A DNA stretch of 64,000 nucleotides from Lepidurus packardi (lineage: Eukaryota; Arthropoda; Branchiopoda; Notostraca; Triopsidae): contig JAKZAN010000005.1 of assembly GCA_023053545.1 (NCBI GenBank), positions 8,990,001-9,054,000 on the forward strand, in the 5' to 3' direction. The translations under genes were made by a program, and so were the position numbers. The notes beneath the pieces are model-generated. The model was not told the origin of the DNA. It saw only the letters and a program-made list of their open reading frames with translations, and made no database searches. Position 1 is the stretch's first letter, and each line of letters begins with the position of its first letter. Shown here piece by piece: positions 12,001 to 24,000 of this stretch.

Positions 12001-13431
12001 GAACTGGTACGAGTATAATTTATCTTCATTTTCTTGTCATATTACTTGAGAATAACATTAACAACAAATAAACGAAACTGCAGTTGCTTAATCTAACAGT
12101 AAGGCAGGACGGCGAAATAAGCTTAGTTCGCAATTCGTGGCAGCAATCCCAAAGCGCCGATATATTCCGAAGAATAGGCCTTTGCTTCTTATTTTAAGAT
12201 CGTTTTAAGGTGGGAGCCTTAATGTTGGCTGGAACCTACGACTTTTAATACGGTATAATGGAAGCTGCTTGATTGATGATAAAGCCTCGTTAGTACTGGC
12301 ATTACTGGGTTCATTCCAGTAAAGCGTCAGGTGCGTAAGACCATAAAGTACAACGCTGTCGTACCCTTGCCCTTACCCTTACCCGTACGGGGCATCTAAC
12401 ACAATTCCAGGAATTTTGTCTTCAATAATTAAGCATAATGGCTAAGCATACGAAAAATTCAGCCTAAGTTCACAAATTTGATACTTAATATTGCGTAAGC
12501 TTAGGGTAAAATAACTCTTCATCTATTGTTGCTAATAAGTATTGCTTGTTAGTTACGCCACTGATCGTTTTAAGCTAAAGAATCATTAACATAAGTTCCG
12601 AGCTGCTGGAAGCATTGAATGCCCATCTGAAAAGCGATTGCCGCAGCTTATACCGCATTAGAAATTCAGATTACTTCGCCGTAGACTTTACTTTTAAGAA
12701 CGTTAAACTTACATGGTTCGTAAAGATTGTTATTGATCCGTACCTGTTGTTACGTTTGCAATGAGATTTGTCGTGCAAAGATGCGTTTTAGTGGTGTTCT
12801 GAGTTCTTGACAGAATTCGAAGACGATGGCATATTGATCAAGGAGCCTCTCTAGAATGGGGAGCGGCGGTTTTAGCTGCACGAAAAGGTCAAAGTTGATC
12901 TGGTTAAAGTTTTATGGGCTTCCAGTCCGGCGTTTCCGTACTGACTTTCTTGTCCTTTGCAGAGAAAAACAAATGCATTGTCTAAACTAACTCTAATCGT
13001 TCTTTATCTTGTATTTCGATTTTCAGGCAAAGGTTTCATTTCGCCTAGGGAACTTAGAGACTTTTATGGACGGTTTCTAAGTCTGCCTAATCCTGAGGAT
13101 GTCGACTTAACAACTACCGAAGCTTTCAAAGCCATGACTGCGGTAAAACAAATAAGTTAGTCAAATCTCTCTACATTTAACATGGAATTTTGTATTGCAG
13201 AACGGTGATTTTCCTCTGACTTGGTCATTGTTCCGCCTAAGTTTTGCCAATTTCCTGCTGGGTCGTGGTCCTCATGGTCCTGGCCACTTCCTTTTTGGTC
13301 CAGTCAGTCGAGATGCTGCGTTGGCCCCTTGTCCTATAGATTACAGTGCACTCAGTGTGCCCAAACAGGAGCTCGAACGCTTTGATCCTCGACAACTCCG
13401 TGACAGTCAACGAAGATCTGTCTTGATATGA
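9099..13431 (+). CDS. EF-hand calcium-binding protein, calexcitin/SCP-like
   Basis: Six exons: 9099-9369, 10225-10400, 10627-10750, 11851-12006, 13027-13142 and 13201-13431; 1074 nt, 357 residues, phase-consistent. The N-terminal 100 residues are low complexity (NVNVNANANV) plus a basic stretch. Residues 117-130 (DFQRTKLTFFFQHV) and the loop 132-143 (DMNHDNVISSED) form a canonical EF-hand with Asp at position 12. A second loop at 240-251 (CRTGKGFISPRE) keeps the central Gly, Ile and final Glu but lacks Asp at positions 1, 3 and 5, so it probably does not bind calcium. The arrangement resembles calexcitin or sarcoplasmic calcium-binding proteins; the exact subfamily is uncertain. A calcium buffer or sensor role is inference. 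Confidence 0.8.
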
Positions 13432-14358
13432 GTGGAACAACATATCCTCCTTGTCAAATTAAGAGAAAAGAAAACTTCATACGTGTCTCAAGCCCCTCTG
13501 CTCGCTACAACCAAATACAAATAATAACAAATGACAGTGCCCCTCCGAATGAATCTTTATTGGACTTTCAATGGCTTACAGTAAATGATCTTATTATTTT
13601 ATTTCTCCTTTTTCATTTCTAATTCTAAAATCACGCAAAGCTTGGCTGACCCCCCAAAACCTGGCCCTACTCTTTTGAAAGGTGTGCGAATCTTACGTGT
13701 TTTTGCCTTATTGGTGGTCTGTTTCTGTCGCTAAATACAATCGCGTTTTTTTCGGAAATTCTGTCTACTAATTATGACATTTCTAAACTTCCCAATTATT
13801 TGTACTAATTTTGGAAGGAAGCCGAAAAAGTGGTGCACGAAATTCAATCCTTACACAAAAATATTATTATATTTTCTGACGAAAAAACAGTTCACGTTTC
13901 CTTTTATCTCCGTTAAAGATTTTTACAGGATTTTTTAGTTCAAAACAATTTATCACCGCCTTTGTCGAAGTTCCTTAGGAATTAATGTACTTTAAAGTGC
14001 CTGTCCATTAGTTTCTTAAATTTACCCGTCAACGCGTTCTTTAATGTACTTCGATTTTTAATCACTACCCACGTATTTAGCTTCTACTTTCAAAGAATCT
14101 CATTAAAAGGCGTCAACTTCCAAAACCCCGCAAAACGTCACCAATTTTTCCACGATTAGCGATACCCTGCGATTAGCCACCACAAGTTCAACTACTATAC
14201 CTATATACATTATAATCAAGACAGGGCATTACTCTAGTTTTATTTAGAGGAAGCAAAGTAGTTAGTATGTTAAAATATGAAATGTTGGTGTAAAATAGTT
14301 AGAGAATTCTCAACGAAAAGTCAGCCAAGTTTCGCTTTGCTCACACTGATATTTAATT
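13432..14358. other. intergenic, nothing recognised
   Basis: AT-rich sequence after the EF-hand stop codon. No ORF with recognisable content, no repeat and no RNA gene seen. Confidence 0.5.
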
Positions 14359-14376
14359 TGACATAAGTCCAAATTA
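14359..14376. repeat. 18-bp direct repeat flanking the tRNA half, left copy
   Basis: TGACATAAGTCCAAATTA, identical to 14415-14432 and directly abutting the tRNA-derived insert. It looks like a target-site duplication. Confidence 0.9.
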
Positions 14377-14414
14377 CTACAGTCCACCGCTCTACCAACT
14401 GAGCTACCAGAGGA
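14377..14414 (-). pseudogene. inserted 5' half of tRNA-Tyr (GUA)
   Basis: On the minus strand the 38 bases are one T followed by 37 nt that match a tRNA 5' half: a seven-base acceptor strand, TAGCTCAGTTGGTAGAGC (D arm, box A), then GGTGGACTGTAG ending one base after anticodon GTA. That is position 37, where eukaryotic tRNA-Tyr introns begin. No 3' half (no GGTTCGA box B) follows within 100 bp, so it cannot be a working tRNA gene. It sits exactly between two identical 18-bp repeats. Confidence 0.85.
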
Positions 14415-14432
14415 TGACATAAGTCCAAATTA
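14415..14432. repeat. 18-bp direct repeat flanking the tRNA half, right copy
   Basis: TGACATAAGTCCAAATTA. The bases just outside both copies differ, so the duplicated segment is exactly 18 bp. Confidence 0.9.
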
Positions 14433-15097
14433 GCCTGACAAATTCTCCATTTTACTTTCAAACGGTCTCAATAGAGGGTATCAAATTCGAAAAAGAATCC
14501 AGAAAATTCATTTATTTTTCTTTAAGCGGGTCACCCGTTAGATGGCGAAACTTGTCCAGTCTCTGTCCAAAAATCCGCCCCTGACAGCCGCTTACGTTAT
14601 GCGCGCCTCGAGCTTGTGCCGGGGCGAGCTAGGCGCAGTTGTCTGTAATGTCGTCCGTTGTGTGTGTGCTGTGAAACAGGTGACAAAAGGACGCATGGAA
14701 AACGTCGGTAATCATCCCCAATTGCGACATTTCTATACTTCAAACAAGCGGGAAAACCTTTAAGAAGTGCCCTATTTTGGATATTTAAATTTGGATTAAT
14801 CCGCCACGAACTTGTTCTCTCTCATGTTCACATCCCAGTTATCTATCGTTTTGGTGTTTTGTTGTTGCTGGGATTTTTTGACAGTTGTGACCTCCTTTTC
14901 CTTCCCAGACGTCTAACTGCTTCCCCAACAAGGCCAAATCTTTCCCAGAAGCCTTTACCAACAAACATCCCAAGTGGTTTTAGCTTTCCTTAATAGCAAA
15001 AAACAGGACAAATTAGCACACATTAATGTTTGTTTTTGATTCAGATTTGTTTTGAAAGTGTGAAATTTCGTGATGGTTGGAAGCAGAGCTGCAAAGT
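14433..15097. other. upstream region of the MBD5/6 gene
   Basis: Contains a 73-codon ORF (14542-14763) without recognisable domains and pyrimidine-rich stretches before 15098. AG acceptor-like sites (TTGATTCAG near 15043, TTGGAAG near 15083) allow an upstream exon to join the large first coding exon, so part may be 5' UTR or intron. Confidence 0.4.
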
Positions 15098-18000
15098 ATG
15101 GCCGGACAAGCTCTTTCCACTAGTCAGTGCCACAACAACAGCAACAATGCTCTGCAAAACGTGTTGTTGTACTTGCCCAACCAAGGAAACGCCCATCAAC
15201 GTCTAAACCACGCCCCTTTCCAGCAAAATGGCGAAATCTACAGCTCCGGTACGAATCCTAATGAGAGAATGTACCCTACCGCTCGAGCCTACGCCAAGAA
15301 AGTACTGGCCAGCCAAGGCGTTTTCAACTTGGACACGACCCCTGCTTGGAACCACCATCGTACCATCCAACCTCCCCAACAATCGTTCGAACCCAATACT
15401 GGCAATTACCTCACCGGTGACGTGAGTCATGTCCACTTAGCGCAACGACATGCTCAAGCACTGGGTAACTCGCAGAATTTCCCCAATTCCGCCTACCAAT
15501 TCGCCAATATGCAAGGATTACACCCCAGTAACGTGGTCACCACCGTTACTTTAGACCCTAATCTGTTTCCCCCTCAGTTTTGCGGTCCGGGCGCCAATTA
15601 CGAGTCGCTCCACTGCGTGAACGTGAGTCAGGGCCCCAGAACCAACTCGCGCTGCGATTCCGTGCGATCCGAAGCCGCGGAATCGAGTTGTAGCAGCTTG
15701 AGTGCCGATAGCCAAAGCGATTATTCCAGTAGCAGTTCATTCAACCATCAATTGAACCAGTCCTGGTACTCGAATTATCGAATCCCGTCCTGTTCGGCTA
15801 ATACAAACGTGTACGCGAGTTCTGCGGAGCCCAGTATGGTGTATTCTGCCAATACTTACACAAAAAATAGCAGTAGTAGTAGTGGTAGTAGTTTTCTGAA
15901 CCGTCCTTATACTAATAATGCGTATAATTGGCCCTATCCAGAGAACAATCAGAGTCCCGCTGGGCCAGTCCAGCGACGCTACGTGAATTACGCCTGGAAC
16001 CAGAGCAATTCTGCCAATGTGAACGTGTACGCGAGGAACCAGCCGAGTTATTGGACTCCGCAGCCTCACCGACGAGATGTTAATCAAAATGACACAAAAG
16101 AATGGACGAATAATGCTATGCAAAGTACCGGGAATGTGTGGACGAATTATACGCAGAATCAACAGCCACAACAAAGCGGCAATTATCATGCGGGGAATTG
16201 TGGGAGTGGCTATCATAGTAATGCGTCATCTTCGGCAGTCGTTTCACTGCCGGATTCTCAGCCTCCAACGCAGAATTTCGAAGATAATGGACCCGGAAGT
16301 GAGAGAAACGAAGTGGGCGGTGCCGTACGGACGGCAGATGACGTCACCAAGAGTTGCGTCACGCCTACAACCAGTAATTTGGCGCCCACTGTTCATTTAG
16401 GAAATACAGAGGAATTTGTGACTCCGCCCTGTCAAAAAGGGGTGGTTACGCCATGGAGCTGGGAGAGAACGATAGTGAACAACGCGGTTGTTTATATAAG
16501 GTAAGCAAGATTTTAGTTTTTTAAAAAAAGTTCATATTGAGGCTTATATATTTCTCCAAAGTATAGACAAATGTTTTAAGTGTAGTAGTTCTGGGTGAAT
16601 TATTTTATAATTTAGACGTTTATTTTTCAAAAATTTGTTTATATAATCAGTGATGGTGTGGAGAAATACCCTATATTAATTTATTGATTTTACAATGGTA
16701 TAGAAGAAACTGTTAGTGAGATATTAAGAAAGAATTAGTGATTAAGAAGGTAAGATGTCTTTAATTTTTGTTTCAGATATTATTTAGTTTAGGTTTTTAA
16801 GTGCAGTTTAGCCGAGCTACAGAGCGACAGCAACGGACTTTGGCGTCGAATTCTATGTAGAGTCGTTTTTAGGGACCCCAACTTTCTTCGCTTTTCAAAA
16901 GTTATATTTAACTCGAGGGCACATTTTGGTTCCAAGTTTATTTAGTTTCTAGAAATGCCAATAAATGGAAGTGATCGCGGCAGCCAAGTCTTTCGTTACG
17001 TTTTGGCGGGGAAGTACTTCGGTCCATAAATAAAAACATCTTGCACGGAAATTTGTGTAATTCAAAATTATTAACATCGCTCAAACTTATTTATAATTAA
17101 AAGAACTAACTTAAAGAAGGCAAGTTCAAATTAAGATAAAAATGAAGGATTTTTAACTTAATTTATGCAAAGTAGCCTCTATTGTCGTTAATAAAGTTAA
17201 TTGGAGAAGCTATTTTTTAAGCCTATACGTCGGTTAAATTCGAAAAAATATTCTGAGAAGGTATTTTGATCAAGTACTTGGCTTGGTTTAGAATTATAGG
17301 TAATTAATGCAAATTATCCATGTAGAGTCAAGTTCCTTATTATTTTTAATAACCAGTGTTTAAATTTACGCTATGAATAAGGCCGCACTTCGTTTCTTAA
17401 GTAGCAGTATCATTACAGTCAATGCATGCCTTGAATGAAAAGATTAATGTATGCATATATACCTCAGTCCATATAGCGAGTTATTGTACAGTTATATAGC
17501 GTGGTTCATAGGTAGGCCAAGTGAGATATTTCGTGACCAGACACAAAGAGAAGTTGGTGAGGGGTAGACAGGGGGGTAAATTATGAAAGTGTAATGACAT
17601 ATGGTGCTGAGGTGAGTTCGAAAAAGGGGAAAAAAGTAGACAGGCGTCCTATTTGACACGCCAGGTATGACTTGAGGAACGGAAGTGGGGTGCTGGAGGC
17701 TATTTATAAGCGTTATAAAAATAAGAATGGGTGCGAACGTAACACTCCACCAAAAAGGAAACTGTTTCTAATTAGATAATATATAAACAATTTTTTAACA
17801 TTTCGTAGTTTTAGTTTGCACAACTTCAGAAGTGATGAAAGAGGAAAAGAAATTAAGACACAAGGAAATATCACAAGTTTAATTTTTTTAAGAACAAAAT
17901 TAGCCTCTACTTGAGCTTTGTTAAGGGAGCGAGAAAGGTAGACACAATATGTTTTTTTATGTTTTCTTCTACACAAAGGGAACATTGGGGAAGTGACCGT

Positions 18001-21000
18001 GAGAGACAAGCAATTGTGTTTGTCGTGCCAGACTTGGCAGGGAAGCCATTGATGGAGTTGTTTCTATTTTTTGATGTTATGATATATTATAAGTATATTA
18101 CATTTAGAGTTGTTCGTCGAGGCCACGTGATGCGTATTTTCTTGTAAGTCGTGATCGAGCTTGGGACAATCTTGATTGGCCATATTTCTCTTTGCTTTCG
18201 TTTTGGCTCAACAAGGAGGAAAATAAAGTGATGATGTCATGCATGGTTGATAGTGCAGTTCTACCACTCTGGTGCGAAGAAGTTAGCTTTACATGGGGAT
18301 TGTTTTGCCCCGCCGTTTTCAATCATCGTTGCTTTTTGCCAGAGCTTGAAAATCCGTTACACGAATTTGTTTCCAGAAAATTCACATAAATTATGTACAA
18401 AATTATAGCTTTGCATATGAAAGGTTGCGGATGGCTTGAATTTAAATAGTCTGTTTTCTAAAAATGAGATTCAGCGTAAATTTGCAAGAATGTAATGACT
18501 TAATAGATTAATCGAATTTTTGTTTTTCAACTGAATTGTTAGAAGAGTTTTAATTCGATTAACGGTCATTTGTCGGCTGAGAACGGTTTCAACGGCGTGA
18601 GTGAGGTTTGTAACCCGTCTACGTGACGTAAAACCGGTTTAAAATCATTTCAAACTGCTTGTTAGCTTAAACTGTAAGATACGTAACTTTCTTGGCGCCT
18701 TTTTTGTCTACGAAAAGCGCGCGCGAAAACAAAGCTGACTAGATGACCAACAGGTTCTGAAAGTACTTCGCTTAACCGTATTTTTTTTTTATAAATTACT
18801 GCTTCACCTATAAAAATATCTGAAACGTTATATTTTTTATAGAAATTTAACGCATTTGAACAATTAACGTTTTTATTAAGAATGAACTTTGAATATCAGA
18901 ACAAAACATTTCTTCTTTCACGTATTTTTTCCTATCACGCAATTCGCGTTTCTAGAAGTAGTATCGAAAATTGCGACAACCAGCAGAAATGGCGGTAAAA
19001 GTTTCATGTCTCTGTAAGGCCTATGATTGATTCTAAACGACTGAGGTCATAACTGTCTGAATGGCTCTATCAAGGAAATATTCGATGAAGTAACATAATA
19101 ACATCAAGCGGTAAAAAAGGCTGCTGGGAGGTAGAAAAGGTATGAAGGCGGTAAAAAAAATCTCTTTACAAGCGCTAACCACGTGGTCATCTTGGTTATA
19201 GCGTGTTAGCGCTTTCCGGTTGGCAGCCATCTTGTTAAAAACGGATGGGAGCAGTTTTGGCCTTCGCACTGGGTGGCCCCACACGAGATTCTCTTAACCT
19301 TAGAGTCTATTAAACCGGTTTCTTTCCTAGTTACATTACGTGTAATTGTTTATTTTCTTTACTATTCTTTAGTATGTTTTTCCCCCTCGAGGAGTTTCTA
19401 ATCCTTATTAAAAGTCATGACTTCTAGAACTTTAACCTCTTCATTTTCCTTCTCTTTCTTACCCAGCACCATAGAATGCTTTCCGTTTTAAAATTCTTGC
19501 CTTTTTATAATTTTTTTTTCGTTCTTTTACCAATTCTCCTACAAAGAGGCCATCGGCTGACTTGGCTTGGAAAAGAACAAAAACAGAAAAGAACAGAAGT
19601 GAAAAGAAGGGAACAGTTAATATAGACGTCACGTTAGAGCCGTGATGAATGATGTTAAAGAGACCCCTGATATGATTCACACATGAACCACTTGACGTGA
19701 AGGTTGAGGCCATCTTTTTTGATAAACGACTTAGGAAAGTTAAAAGAAATATTTCAATTTAAGTATTTAGGGGAAAATAATATCCAGGTGGTCGAGTTTT
19801 CGGGTGAAGACGTCGTGTTTGGCTGATTGCCCATCTGTCCACCTTGATTTGTGTCATTAGCTGTCTTCTACCAAAAAAAAAATAATAAAAAAAATAAGTT
19901 AGAGCTTGGGTAAGACTACTGCACTTCATCAAGAACGACTTCGGGCAACGTTTCGAGATGCCAACTTTTTTTTTTTTTTTTTTTTTTTTTTATTGAAGGG
20001 CCTGCCCAATGCTTTTTATGGATGCGAAGTGAGGAGAGAAAGTATGCTTAATGCTCTTATGAGCGTGTTTGTCTGAATGTCTGGCAAGCCGTGTTTTTTA
20101 TTATTTGATGAATTGAAACCTAAAAAGAAAATGGCGGGTTTTTGGGAACCACTTTTCTGGTCCAGGTGTGCATTTGTAAGTTTTCCAAAGTCCGGGTTGT
20201 GTTCTCACTTTGCTTTTTCTGTAGAGATTTCACAGACTCAACCTTTGAGCGAAAACAAGCTCTCGTTTAAGCGTGTGACGTCACCGTAACAGATCCAAAC
20301 AGATGTGCGAGGTTATTTAACTTCCATGTTTTTTCTATTCCAATTCGGGATGAGATTTATAAAATGGGATAGTTATTTTCTTTAAGAAAAAAAGTTGGAA
20401 AAATAACAAGGGGCCTTATTAATTCTACATTCATTAAAGTGTAGAAACGTGTTCGAGTTATGGGATAAAAAACGGTCTTAAAAAACGAATGAAAACGTCG
20501 AAAGAAGACAAACATTTATGGAACTTTTATTTTATAATTTACTGTTTTTTACGTCTTGTTCGTGCTGACATTTCTGGGGCAAAAAGGGAGTGGACGAACC
20601 AAGTCTTTGTTAGTTTTCAGGGGGGGGAGGGCAGGATCGACTTACCGACTTACCTGAGTTTGACGCATATTTTAGCACCTGAAAGGAAAGTCTATAAAGC
20701 TAAAGAGCGGTTGCCATGGCAACCCCAAGCCAAACTAAAACGTCAAGAAAATCATTTTAGTTGATGAAGTTCTAATTTGAGGCATTTGGGGGCATGTAGC
20801 ATGATTTGATAACGAATTCGCAAGTTTCCATAGACTTTTTATTTACATTACTTGCTACAATAAACGCGTTGTCATTGTCACCGTGCCCCCCCCCCCCCCC
20901 CTGGGGTGGTCTAAAGAAAGAAAGAAGTTGATGATGAAAATAAAGTTGATGAAGTTCTAATTTGAGGCATTTGAGGGGATAATGATTTGGTAGCGAATTT

Positions 21001-24000
21001 GCAAGTTTTCATAGACGTTTTGTTTACGTTAGACGACAAACGGATTGTCATTGTCAACGTGGAAAAAGGGGAAAAAGAAAGAAAGCGGAAAACTACCAAT
21101 TTAGTGAAATGGAAATTACTAGTTAAATGTTGTAGGAGAAACAATTAGATAGTGATATGTAATTACCCGAGTATGTTCTACTTGTTAAGTTAGTATCGTT
21201 GAAGGGTATTCGTTTGGAACAAACATGCGGAAACAAACAATTGGAATACTATTTCATTTTTTTTTCTTTTTTAAGAGGATAAAAATATGAAAATTGGTAC
21301 CTTTGATGTTGGAAAAGTATCTAAAAGGGAAGTTGACTACTGTGCGTTGGGCCATTTTATGGGAAAAGGAAGCAGTTGCCAAGTATTTTCTCGTTTTGGT
21401 CTAATTGTTCGAGGGTGCTTGGTGCTAACGGAAAGTTTCATTTGTAGGGGGGTGGAAGGGGGTCAAAGCTGAAAAAGAGAGATGTAAGCATTTTTTTATG
21501 AGAGGGTCGTGGGGTTGCACGCTATTAAATGGAGTAGGTACCATGCGTTTTCCTGTTTATCAGCTTTGTAAATCTCCCCCACCCCCCTTTTTTTTCTTGG
21601 GTGGAGGGAAGGTAAAATAGTATAAAAAAGAAACTCTTTATTAGCGGCCCTTACCCCTCAACAGGGAAATGCGAAGGTAGCTTTCACACGCTATGTGTCC
21701 ATGTATGGATATGTTATCATATCGGTTATATGCATTACTTGTACCCTTATAAGGGGAGGTGGGGTGAACGTACCCCCTCCCTTCTTTTGTGAAGGTATAT
21801 GAGCAAATAGAACGAAGAGGGGAAATTTGGTTTTACTTCGAGTTACGACACGTCCAGGTGAGAGTTTGAACGAGGGAGATTGATAAAAGGTGAAAGGGTA
21901 AGTTTTTGTATGGAAATAGGGAGGGTTGGGTGGTACCGGGGGAGAATGTGACAATATAACGTCAGCCAGACGAGTTGGGGTTTATAGATGAAATAAGGAG
22001 GGGGAAGCTTTCATTGTTGAATTCTAAAATAGGAGATAGGTAGGATAGGACGGATGTGTTCGGTCTAAAGGTTCATTGTTGGGAACGGAGGAAGCATCTG
22101 GCACCTTGGTTTTTGTGTTGAAGGTCGTATAAGCGGAAATTAGGGCAAATTTAGCAGGAATTCGTCGCAGAGCTAAAATAAGTTCTGTGGAGGTACTTCG
22201 ACGCCGAGAAATTTCTGGAAACAAGAGCAGGGAACTACTTCCCGTTATTATTGAAGACGCTTAGAATGTTTTCAGACTTTACTTGATTTAAAACAGTCGA
22301 TTTTGCAATGATTTACTAGTTGTAAGCTGTTTCACCCGTTTGGGCTGGAAAATCCGCCTTGGGGAATTAGATAGCATTTAACGCTAAGTTCTGTTTTACA
22401 AACGATGGAATTGATAGCAGTATTTAAGGCAGCCAAAGAGTAAAAGAAAGTAAAGAGCATAAACAAAATAAGAGCAAAAGAAATAAGTGATAGAAAACAT
22501 AAACAAAAAAGTAATAAAAAACATAAACAACATATATTTAGATGTTTGTAGAAAAAAGTGTAATCTATATGGTTAAGTATATTATAATTTTTTAAGTATA
22601 CAATGTAATGGGTTGTGTATAATATAATTGGGTTTAATAGATTGCAATTTTGTTAAATTAATCTAATACAAATTTTATTTGGATTGTTGCAGTCCCAGTG
22701 GAACGCGGTTACATTGTAGCCAAGAAGTGAGGCAATACATTCAACAAAATGGCACGTGTAAATGTGGGTTACCTTGCCCCTTGCGTCTGGAACAAGTTTT
22801 CGAGTTCAACCCGATGGTAAAACGAAAAAGAAAAGGACAAAAAAAAAAAAGATTGTAAGTTTTGATTTATAATTAACAAATGTTTTATAGGTGTCTTGTA
22901 ACGCAGCGAGTTCGCCGCCATCTTGGGAGTTTTGTAGCCATAGTCGGGCACGTTCCGGTTCGACGGCGATGCCAATTACAACGACCACATCGGCAGCAGG
23001 TAAAAACGTCAAGTTAAGCTAATTAAGGATTGTATTGTTAGGGGCTAAAGTGCCTAGCTTCCCCTTTTTGAGGAATGTTTCCTTCAATCCTCTTTAGGTT
23101 GTTCGTCAAGTGTGGAGAAGAAAATCTTCCTTTTTAACCTAGATTTTATTGTATAAAAGAAATGAGACACAAAAGCGGCACAAAAATGGTTTTTCTTTTA
23201 GTGTGTGAAGTTTTCAAGGGCTTACACTACCTGTATTTGGGTTTTTCTATAGTTTGATGGGTTAAAACTCCTGAAAAAGAGGCTGTCATTCGGGGGCCTA
23301 AAAGCCGTCAGTTAATTAACTTTTAGAGCCGGAGGCAGGAAGACAAATGGTTCGAAATGTTGCTTGGTTTCCCTTGAAAAATGAAATCAACGACAGGTGC
23401 GAGGCTTATAACGGCTTGTTTTCACCTAGGGATAGTACATCTTGCTTCAAAAGGGAGAAAAACCGCATATTTGATGGATTTCTTCACTTTAAGCAAGCTC
23501 TTAAGGGAAACAAAAGGGTTTGTTTTATTCCTTTTTGGAAAAGGATATGTTACCTGAAAACATTACAGTTCTGGGAATAGTTTCGTCTTTCTTACAAAAA
23601 GAATACTTAAGAAGCTCATTAAGAAGACATTTGTGACGCACTTTATCGCGTGTTTCTTTGGTGATAATAGTGTCAAGGTATAACAAGTAATATTGTACAC
23701 ATAATTCCCCGAATGTGCATGACAGCATCGTCGAACTCAGTGAACCCCCAATCCATAACCTCGAGCTTCACAATGGCTTGTGTGACTCAACTTGAGTTAT
23801 TAAACCACATCCCTTTAATTAATCGGCGCTTTTAATAGTGTAATGATCCTTGGAACTTCTTTTGAAAGACTATCGCCGAAAAAATGCAAGCTGGGGGGTA
23901 AAAAAGTAAACTTTATTAAATTTTCGAGTCGGGGGATTTATATGGACACGCATCTTTTTTTCTTCCCCTTCACTAAAAGGCCCTCTTAGAGGTGCCATAA

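Larger units (their letters stand above)
16501..22692. other. intron 1 of the MBD5/6 gene (6.2 kb)
   Basis: GTAAGC...TTGTTGCAG. AT-rich, no coding sequence recognised. It holds a perfect X-box palindrome (20709-20724), a T26 run (19966-19991), a C tract (about 20886-20901), a 120-bp tandem repeat and purine/pyrimidine-rich simple sequence around 21550-21620. 22440-22560 is A-rich with repeated AACATAAACAA words. Confidence 0.85.

Noticed and set aside
12361-12390. Telomere-like CCCTTA repeats
   Set aside because: Only two or three imperfect units (CCCTTGCCCTTACCCTTACCC) inside an intron; too short to mean anything.
14377-14414. A functional tRNA-Tyr gene
   Set aside because: No 3' half with a T-arm in the following 100 bp, and direct repeats abut both ends, so it is an inserted fragment.
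15203-16400. ORFs of 77-159 codons overlapping the first MBD5/6 exon in other frames
   Set aside because: Shadows of a long codon-biased exon; no recognisable content.
19966-19991. T26 run as the tail of a retroposon
   Set aside because: No recognisable element body or target-site duplication on either side.
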